In this document: positions 56,488 through 64,000 of the stretch, piece after piece | How positions within the stretch are numbered: position 1 is the first letter of the stretch | How the letters are laid out: each line of letters starts with the position of its first letter | DNA from: Collybiopsis luxurians FD-317 M1 | Lineage: Eukaryota > Basidiomycota > Agaricomycetes > Agaricales > Omphalotaceae | Length of the DNA: 64,000 nt | Assembly (NCBI GenBank): GCA_000827265.1 | Contig: KN834752.1 | Location: forward strand, 1,416,948-1,480,947 | Reading direction: 5' to 3' | Translations under genes and position numbers: made by a program | Notes under the pieces: model-generated | Told to the model about the DNA's origin: nothing | What the model saw: only the letters and a program-made list of their open reading frames with translations | Database searches by the model: none

Positions 56488-57913
56488 ATGTCGTCAGCGC
56501 TCCCTACACAATCACTTACCCGAACTCAAATACCAAATGGTGGTTATGGTTGGGTGTGCGTCGCGGCCCAATTTTTAGTTAACGGATTTACATGGGGAGC
56601 AGTAGCTGTTAAGTCCTGAAATGCAGGATTGGGGGCTCATTTTACTGATACTATAGACGTGCAGTCATACAGCGTATACCTGGCATATTATCTTTCTCAC
56701 AACATCTTCCCAGATGCAGAACCCCTGGACTTTGCTCTTATCGGTGGTTGCAACTTCTCCATGGCCATGCTTGCCGCTCCGTTCGCGACCTTGATGACAC
56801 GGCTGTATGGTGTCAAAGCGCCAATGCTCTTAGGCGTTTTCCTGTTCCCGGCCGGCTATGTGGCGGCATCGTTTGCACATAAAGCCTGGCATCTCTATCT
56901 TTCTCAGGGTGTCCTCCTCGGTCTCGGAGTAGGTTTCATCTACATTCCCGCCTCTGGTATTATTCCCCAATGGTTTACAACGAGAAGAAGCCTGGCCAAT
57001 GGAATTTGCGCTGCTGGCTCCGGAATCGGTGGGCTCATTATGTGCTTTTCCACTGAAGCAATGCTTCGCGCCGTCGGCCTATCGTGGACTTTGAGGATAA
57101 CGGCAATAATTGTGTTCTGTATCAACCTAGTCGCAACAATTTTGATTCGGCCCTTCAATGCAGAAGTTCAGCTACGCCCAAAGATGTTCGATTGGCACCT
57201 TTTACAAAGGTATCATGTCAATCTACTTCTGGCATGGAGCTTCGTCATTATGTTCGGCTATATTACCCTTATGTTCTCGCTCTCCGATTATGCGCTATCG
57301 ATTGGACAATCGGATGCAGATTCAGCAACCGTAGCAGCAATTCTGAATCTTGGTGCCGCCTTGGGACGGCCAGTAATTGGTTTTGCAAGCGACCGTTGGG
57401 GCCGAATTGAGGTTGCCGGGTTGCTTACATTCGCATGTGGACTGCTTGTCTTTGTACTTTGGCTACCAACAAAAATTTATGGTGTCCTCCTTGTTTTCGC
57501 CCTATTTGGCGGCGCAATACTGGGCATTTTTTGGGCTGTGAGTAGACTCCTCTGCTGTAGTGTACCCGGAGAAGCTGACTCTCGATGGGACTATTCAGGT
57601 GATTGCACCTGTAGCGGCTGATATAGTTGACCTTCAAGACGTGCAATCCCTCCTTTCTATAAGTTTTCTGTCCGTTGTTCTTCCTTGTACTTGTAAGTTT
57701 ATTTCTCTTGCATACATATTTATCCAAACTGACATCCACCTAGTTGCCGAAGTCATAGCTCTGAAATTAAGAAGACCTGATGCAGAAAGATCATACTTGT
57801 ACCCTCAGATCTTTGCCGGCGTTTCTTATCTGGTCGGCGCTGTGATCATCCTCGAATTATGGCGATCTGTAAGAAAATCAAAGTCTCATCAGTACGAGAA
57901 GAGCAGCGTGTAA
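56488..57913 (+). CDS. MFS transporter, monocarboxylate (MCT) type
   Basis: Plasma-membrane transporter of the MCT/Mch family (monocarboxylates; some members riboflavin). Starts MSSALPTQSLTRTQIPNGGY and PNGGYGWVCVAAQFLVNGF, the family's DGGWGW-like first motif. An intron (GTTAAG...GTGCAG) leads to SYSVYLAYYLSHNIFPDAEP, then a run of helices with FGYITLMFSLSDYALSIGQS and GRPVIGFASDRWGRIEVAGL (MFS motif A-like GxxxDRxGR). Two further introns lead to APVAADIVDLQDVQSLLSIS and RPDAERSYLYPQIFAGVSYL with the last helix, ending with a basic tail KSSV. About 440 residues and eleven to twelve helices. Substrate unknown. Confidence 0.88.
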
Positions 57914-58484
57914 GGGCAATAGGTGCTTGACTTACAGTAAAACCTGTTGGCTAGCCAGTAGAGTTTTTTTCGAGGCATTGGCTTAAAGGCTGAGATAGAG
58001 GCTCCCTGGCTGGTAGAGTAGGGAGCAGGGCAATTTTAAGGGATTCATCAGTCTTGACCTTATGTACTGATGTACAACTCTGGTCGAGCACACCGAGTGC
58101 AGTGTCCCCTGATATAAAGTAAAATCTCCAGTTTATGATTAATTACAACGAAAAACTAGATCGAACTCGAATTTCTTCCCTCTGAGTCTGAATCTTCACC
58201 GGAAATTGCGTATGTCCGAGACTGGGCTGATTCAGTAAGAATTGGGAACTCGGAGAAAGGAAACGACACGACAAGAGTACCCTAAAGGAGCCAGTAGCCT
58301 CGAAGAGCCAGACAAAACGTTTACTTTGACCGGAGGCGCGGAAATTAAGGAAATTGGGGATGAAGCATCGGCGAAGCTGAGCTTACGTTAACACGGCGAC
58401 GCGTCCTTCGGCATTCCGGCAAGCGTGTCGGAGTTCACGCGGTCGGTCAACCTCTCCTTCCTCCAAATCTCCTTCCTACTGCAA
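57914..58484. other. Intergenic, no gene seen
   Basis: 3' flank of the transporter and promoter of OMA1; no TATA box clear. Nothing else recognised. Confidence 0.45.
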
Positions 58485-59873
58485 ATGCTCAGGCATTTTT
58501 GGGGTCGCACTTTTCAACAATCATGGCGACGTAACTTGGGCTTAAAACAGTCTCATTCATTTTTTCATTCCTCCGGAATTCGCCCAGCTCGATATGTTCG
58601 ATTCTCTTCACCGAATTCACCGAATGTTGGTAGCGGGGGAAATGGAGGGCGGAGGGGAGGCGGGAATGGGTTCTTCGATGATAGGACCTGGCCAATTAAA
58701 GTTGGTGCCGGGCTTGCTGGTGCAGGAGTGATTTATTATGTTTCTTGGTCGGTCAACCCACCTTGTATCAGAGTATGAAAATTCATCAAGTTATTAAACA
58801 GTTTAGAACAAGTTCCTGAAACAGGGCGATGGAGGTTTATAGCTGTCTCACCTCAAAGCGAAGCGGAGATTGGACAACTAGCGCTTCAACAAACATTGGC
58901 TGAATTCAAAGGGCGAATTTTACCCGGAGACCACCCGCTGACAATGCATGTGAAAAAGGTGGTTCAGAGCGTACTAGACGCGTCTCAGCTTGGGGTGGTG
59001 CAGGGGTACACGCAGCCGCAGATGATGTCTAGATATGATTTTGCTAGCGACGTGGACAGCGACGGTGGTAGCAGTTCGTCTTCTTCGGCAAAGTCTGCGC
59101 ATTCTGCCATTGCGTCGCCGAATAAGGAGTGGAATGTGCTTGTGGTTGATGAGAGGAAGATTGTAAATGCTGCTGCGACGCCGGGAACTGTGATTGTTTT
59201 TACGGGGATATTGCCGGTATGCAAAGATGAGCAGGGGTTGGCTGCCGTTTTGTCGCATGGTATGTATGAGTTTCCGATTGCTTATTTGACGTTAATGGTA
59301 TCTCTTTCCTGTAGAAATCGGACATGTTGTTGCGCGCCATACGGCGGAACGACTCTCCTCACAGTCGGTTTACATAGCTCTTGGACTATTCCTAGCGCTT
59401 CTGGGGATAGATTTTGGAATAAGCGCGTTGATCAATAAGATACTGTTGGAACTTCCGAATTCAAGGACACAGGAAAGGGAAGCTGATCTAATTGGACTGC
59501 GGCTCATGTCCAAAGCTTGTTATAACCCTGCTGCTGCGCCGGAGTACGTTTTCACCGCGTAACTCTTTCGCGCCTTACTGATCCATCTATCTAAAGAATG
59601 TTTGCGCGTTTAGGTCAATTGGAGGCCAAGTTCCGCTCTCCGGAGTTTTTCAATACCCATCCGTCGTCGCAGTCCAGGGTGATGGACCTTGAACAGCGGT
59701 TGGGGGAAGCTTATTCGATTCTCGCGGCGAACCCGATGTGCGCCGGGGTTCAGGAGCAGATGCAGGCGTTTAAGGAGAGTGCGAGAATGAGGAATGTGTT
59801 TGATTTGGGTGTTGGGCATGTTCATGACCATGGTCGTGATCCTGACGCTGGGGAGGAAGATGTTTGGAGGTAG
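58485..59873 (+). CDS. OMA1: OMA1 mitochondrial metalloprotease (M48)
   Basis: Stress-activated inner-membrane zinc protease that processes Opa1/Mgm1 and other proteins. An Arg/Ser-rich N-terminus (MLRHFWGRTFQQSWRRNLG) fits a mitochondrial presequence. Then a Gly-rich linker and a helix (VGAGLAGAGVIYYVS). After an intron comes LEQVPETGRWRFIAVSPQSE. The zinc site is split by an intron: LAAVLSH joins EIGHVVARHTAERLS, giving HEIGH. A membrane helix (YIALGLFLALLGIDFGIS) and SRTQEREADLIGLRLMSKAC, with the third zinc ligand Glu, follow. The end is RLGEAYSILAANPMC. Exons about 58485-58749, 58802-59260, 59315-59545 and 59597-59873. A Ser-rich insert (SDGGSSSSSSAKSAHSAI) in exon 2 is longer than in yeast Oma1. 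Confidence 0.92.
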
Positions 59874-60098
59874 TTATGTTAGTATGTAATCCCGCTCATT
59901 GTATACGTATCTAGAAATACGCTAGTGCGAAACTCCGTTGTAACTGATTGATAGATATTAATGATACTGTTTGATGATCTGCCGACCGAAAGCGATGCGC
60001 CGAATCCTATGCTGTTAATTGGCTTGATGATCATCTTCCACCTTTAAATCCTAGCAAAAGGTCTCTAGCAGCCCAGTTGCATTCTAAACACTGAGAAA

Positions 60099-62662
60099 AT
60101 GGAGGAAAATAATTCGTACGTGGATTACTTTTTTACTTTCTTGCCGTTTCTGAATTTATTTATGTCAGAATATGGCGTGTTTCCAGTAAGATTCAGAACC
60201 TTGAATAGATCGCCGTCATTATTTCTAACCCTGTTCGCAGTCCTTCGAAGCAATAACCTGCACCTACTCCACCGAAAAAGTACTAACACATGGAAACCAC
60301 TCGTCTGCGTCTCTGTCGATCACCACCTCGGTCAAAACCATTGTGCCATCCACGAAAGACCACTCGGAAAAGATGGCCAGAACCCAAATTCCAAAGATTG
60401 GCTGGAACTGTGCGTAGTATACTCTATACATGTTTATTGGGTTCGTACTCGTACTCATTGTTTGACAACAGCTCAAATCCCCATGCGAGAACGAGGCTAC
60501 TATTCGAGGTCATACACACTCCCCAAGCTAGCAAGAAGAAGGCCCGGAGGCAAAATAGGACTGTGTTGGGTTCTTGCGTGTATGAGATGGGTGAATTAGT
60601 TAAGATGGCTAGGGAACAGGGACATACTTCGAGTAAGGGTTTCGTTCGAGCTTTTGCAGGCCAGCTACTTATTTGATCTTTATCCACAGAACAATGTCAC
60701 ATCACTCTATGCCTTACTCCTTCTGGTGCTGTAACTCGAACGAAACGCTCGCAACGTGCGAGGAAAGACAGTTCGTCCAGTTCGGCCTCTGAGAAAAGTC
60801 CCTACAAGACTGGTCCTACGGGTCCCTCGTTGCACGTCAAGCTTGTCCCGCCAAAGGACTCTCCTCTGACGCTTGCCGGAGAAGTTGGTGGACCTGGACT
60901 TCCCACTTGCGATGAAGAGGAGGAAGAGGAAGAGGAAGGGTGGGTAGGAAGTGATCAAGGTGACGACGCTGAATCAAGCTCAACGTCTTCGCAAACTCTT
61001 AATGATGAGGGCACCACTCTTCCTCCTACTCAACCTCCTTCTGCCGAATCAACACTCAGAAGACGTCGTCGCGTCCGTCGACCCGTTCCAAAAGGGTATG
61101 CGTGTAACTCTGACGATGAAGTTCCTGAAGAGTGGGAATCAGTGTCGGAGACAGACACCGGTTCTGAACAAGGAGAAGAAGAAGAGCCCTCGTTCTTCGA
61201 TGACAGCGTCGTCATCAGTGTGGAAGAAGAGAGTGGCGAGGAGCAAAAGGACTCGAGTTGGTCCCCTTGGCCTTGGGTCGACCATGTCGCTCCGATTCTA
61301 GGGATGTTCGGCATGTCCCAGCCAGGTATCCTGCCTAGCTACTCGGATCTGGATGAAGGAAACAAGAACGCGATGGTAGAGTTCCAGAGCGAGGGCAACG
61401 GTTGGGAAATAGAGTGGGAGTGGTGGGAACGCATTCTCTGTAAATTCACGGTCTACAAGGAGCTCAGGATTGCTGAAACCGAACAGTACATATCTGCTCG
61501 TCGTTCTTCAACCAGTCCGGAGTCGGTGTTGCCGCCAGGTGATGATGCGAAGTTTAGGACATTGAGATATGAACGTGTTCACCAGCAATTGCAAACCGAG
61601 TGGAACTACGTAGGTGTACTGCTGGTTGCGCTGGCTGGGTTAGTCTCTTTGTTTTCCTGCCTGCTGTTTTATGCTCACACCACCTCCTTATAGCGTCGAT
61701 GCTGCTACTTTCGCTATATCTCCATCTTCTGCCGACTCTGAAATCAAAACCACCTCGGAAGCTTTTTCCGACACTATGCTTTCGGAATCACTGTTCCCCA
61801 TAAACGCGCTTGCTCGGTCGGCAGTGAGCATGAGTATCATAGCAACGGCGCTGGGGTTGCTTTTCGTCACCTGGTTCTTGCTGTATTATGGCTGGGTAGA
61901 TTTTGAGACTTTTTTCGTGAGTGCATTATAGCCGGCGACTTGTTTGTAGAGCACAATACTAACGTACCACTGTTTCTATTACAGAATCGCGCTCACCCGT
62001 CTTCATCTTTCTCTACACCTTCTTCATCACCCTACTCCTCTCGAATTACCTCCTATTCCGACGTCGTTTCCTCATCCGCATCCACACCGTCATTCTCGTC
62101 CTCGTCCTCTTCCCAACCTCCTCGATCCCCACCGCAATCCCAAACCCAAACCCACCCCCAATCTACACAATCCTGGGGCTACTTTGCCCTCTCCGCACGT
62201 ATCCCAGCCCTCTGCATGCTTCTCTCCGTCCTGTTCATCGTCCTCTTCCTCCTCATCGTCGCGCGTGACGCCGCGCCCCCCGCAGGCCTTTGGTTCCTCG
62301 GTGTCCTCGTGGGTATGGGGATGTGGATGCAGTATGTTGTGAGGCTCGCGAGGGTGTTTGGGAGGGGGGTGAGGTGTTTGGTTTTGGGTGTGGGGAGTGT
62401 TGGGAGTAGGGTTTGGGCGGGTGTTAGTGGTGGTTTGGGTCGGTTAGTGAGAGTGGGCGGTGGGGGTGGTGCAGCTGCTAGTGGTGGAGAGGGAGCTGCA
62501 GTCGCAGCAGCGGGAGGCAGTGGCGGTGATAAAAGGGATATCTCGGAGGTGGAAGCTAGCGCCGGTGCGAATGGGCGCGGAGCTGGACGGGGACGGTCGG
62601 AGAGTCGAGGGAACCATGGAGTAACAAAACCGATACCCGCAAAAACAAAAATACGAGCATAA
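60099..62662 (+). CDS. C2-like domain membrane protein (unnamed fungal family)
   Basis: The N-terminal exons fit a C2-type beta-sandwich: TWKPLVCVSVD, CAIHERPLGKDGQNPNSKDW, LLFEVIHTPQASKKKARRQN and RTVLGSCVYEMGELVKMARE, then after a GTAAGG intron QCHITLCLTPSGAVTRTKRS. A highly charged linker follows (nine Glu in a row, then RRRRRVRRPVPKGYACNSDD). Then a conserved WPWVDHVAPILGMFGMSQPG and a Trp/Glu-rich part, RYERVHQQLQTEWNYVGVLL starting the first membrane helix, SMSIIATALGLLFVTWFLLY, ARIPALCMLLSVLFIVLFLL and GVLVGMGMWMQYVV. The C-terminus is Gly/Ala/Ser-rich. Splice phases from 60421 on are consistent; exon 1 (MEENNS) does not fit in phase, so the start is doubtful. Confidence 0.65.
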
Positions 62663-63035
62663 CGCTCGCTTCTCGGATGGCTGGATGTATATTAGGGGGG
62701 GGGTTGGTCTTGTAATTACCATTCATATTGTATACTCTCACATTGTATTTGGATACCTTTTTTTCCAAGACAATTACATAATAACAGTTCCAAGAAAATT
62801 CAAATTGCTACTACCACACTACATCGCATCGCATCGCAATACATCGCAAACAAGTAATACACCAACTAGAAAACTAGCCAAACCTAAACAATGCCAACTC
62901 GGTAGTAATACAAATGCAGAAAGTTCCAAGAAATACAACACGGACCCGTGCCATATCGCAACGAATCTTAAACCCATCTTTAAAGCACGCAACCATTCTA
63001 AATCCGGATTCCCAATAAAAATCTGCCTCAGAACA
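62663..63035. other. Convergent 3' region with simple repeats
   Basis: Between convergent genes. It has a G9 run at about 62695-62703 and an ATCGC-type tandem repeat (ACATCGCATCGCATCGCAAT) at about 62820-62848. No coding support. Confidence 0.6.
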
Positions 63036-64000
63036 TTAATCATCGTCATCTTCCCCATAGTCCTCCCAAGCCTCGCTTAATCCCCCCAAACTTGAATTCG
63101 CTGTCCCAGAACCCCTGGCGGCAGCCGCATAGTTAAAATCATTAGGATCAATTTCCTCGTCCAGATGTGCCTGCGCCTGCCTTTCCCTTTGCTCCCTCTC
63201 CTGTTCTTCTCTCCGAAGTTTTCGCAATTCCTCTTCTTCCTCCCTCTGAGCTGCCCGCCGTCCGGACGCACTGGATTTCTGGTCATCGACTGAATCTCCG
63301 TCCATGAGTCTCCCAAAGATTGCGAGCATGAGTCTGCGTAGAGAAAAAAGGTTGGAGGAAAAAGATGGATTAGTATGACTCCTGCGGATAAAGGGAAACC
63401 AGGAAAACCAATACGCACTCTGCGTCCCATCCAGCACTATATTCTGTTTCCTCTAGTTGGCCATGGAGCTGAACTCCGCCGAAACCTTTCTGTAACTCTC
63501 GAGCAATATCCTGTACGTGCTGGGCACCAATAGCAGCACCAGTGGAGACGGTGAAAAGAGTTTGGAGGTCGAGGGCGTGGATGTGGATTTTGGTGCTTGC
63601 AGGAGATTGTTGTGGGTTTGGCTTCGTATCCTTGTCCTCTTCTTTCTTCATTTTGCGATGAAGAGAAGAAGAACTGACTTCGCCATCTTCTATTTCGTCT
63701 TCCTCGGAAGTGGTGTCATAGACACCTTCCTCGTCGTCGTCTCGTTGTTCTCTATGACCATCGTGCATCTTTTGACGTTTCGCAGCTCGCAGCTCATCTT
63801 CCCGCTGCTCTCGTTTCACAGCTCGCGGGTCATCGTCCCTCTGCTCTCGTTTCACCCCGACATTGGGTCCGCCATTACCGGAAAAAGATGAAAGGTATTC
63901 GCTTTGGTTTCGACCGTTGGACTGGAAGTCGTTGGACGAGAGAGATGAGTATGAGCCGGGCGCGCGACGACCGGAGAAAGTCAACGACGAAGAAGAGGAC
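63036..64000 (-). CDS. Charged repeat-containing nuclear-type protein (5' partial)
   Basis: The start lies beyond the right edge. The visible part begins with a Ser/Gly-rich stretch (RRAPGSYSSLSSNDFQSNGR), then charged repeats (VKREQRDDDPRA, VKREQREDELRA, KRQKMHDGH, REQRDDDEEG), then an acidic patch (TTSEEDEIEDGEVSSSS) and a more conserved segment with IHIHALDLQTLFTVSTGAAI, GAQHVQDIARELQKGF. An intron (GTGCGT...TACGCAG, about 63334-63420) leads to LMLAIFGRLMDGDSVDDQKS, a Glu/Arg helix (EEEEELRKLRREEQEREQRE) and an acidic end (WEDYGEDDDD). It looks like a nuclear, RNA- or chromatin-associated protein, but I cannot name it. Confidence 0.55.
63784..63855. repeat. 36-bp tandem repeat, two copies, in coding sequence
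   Basis: Two adjacent 36-base units (63784-63819 and 63820-63855) each start AGCTCGC and end CTCTCGTTTCAC on the plus strand. They encode two copies of a 12-residue unit (VKREQR[DE]D[DE]xRA) on the minus strand. A third, diverged REQRDDD lies nearby. Confidence 0.8.

Noticed and set aside
1..64000. CRISPR arrays, rRNA, bacterial operon features
   Set aside because: No regularly spaced repeats, no rRNA-like sequence, and spliceosomal introns throughout show a eukaryotic nuclear window.

Overview
This window is nuclear DNA of a filamentous basidiomycete, most likely a mushroom-forming agaricomycete. The evidence: almost every gene is cut by short (about 45-65 nt) introns with fungal splice signals. 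Several families are typical of mushrooms (a DUF6593 protein, a DUF6536 membrane protein, a polyporopepsin-type aspartic protease exon, an AA3_3-like GMC alcohol oxidase). Core eukaryotic genes sit beside them (RAD6, polo kinase, OMA1, signal peptidase subunit, RNase H2 subunit C, protoporphyrinogen oxidase). No operon, rRNA, convincing tRNA, CRISPR array or intact transposon was seen. Gene ends below were rebuilt by hand from conserved protein blocks and splice phase; ends may be off by a base or two, and start codons are the least certain part.

Left part (1-20.8 kb, mostly minus strand): aspartic protease exon running off the left edge; a large multi-pass membrane protein with a Ser/Thr/Gly-rich insert; a small acidic unknown protein; a Zn2Cys6 regulator; a leucine-rich-repeat protein with a long disordered N-terminus; a GH95 glycosidase; RNase H2 subunit C (plus strand); a DUF6593 protein; an SNG1/DUF3533 membrane protein; protoporphyrinogen oxidase.

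Middle (20.9-40 kb): SPC2/SPC25 signal-peptidase subunit, divergent from the haem gene across about 120 bp; a small secreted unknown protein; a GMC alcohol oxidase; RAD6/UBC2 whose first coding exon appears to be only the ATG; a conserved fungal membrane protein; a GH35 beta-galactosidase; a DUF6536 membrane protein; an amidase-signature enzyme.

Right part (40-64 kb): a small unknown gene; polo-like kinase with intact polo boxes; an intronless unknown protein of about 820 residues; another unknown gene; a flavin monooxygenase divergent from an arsenite methyltransferase, with four CCAAT boxes between them; a bZIP regulator; an MCT-type MFS transporter; OMA1; a C2-like membrane protein; and a charged, repeat-containing protein running off the right edge.

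Most noteworthy: three introns that fit the conserved protein only if spliced as GC-AG with GCAAGT donors (LRR gene, GMC oxidase, GH35); the start-codon-only exon of RAD6; the monooxygenase/arsenic methyltransferase divergent pair and the Cys-rich tail of the methyltransferase; and several unfamiliar architectures (C2-like plus acidic plus transmembrane protein; the about 820-residue protein with a weakly HicA-like C-terminal block). No clearly new multi-gene system was found.
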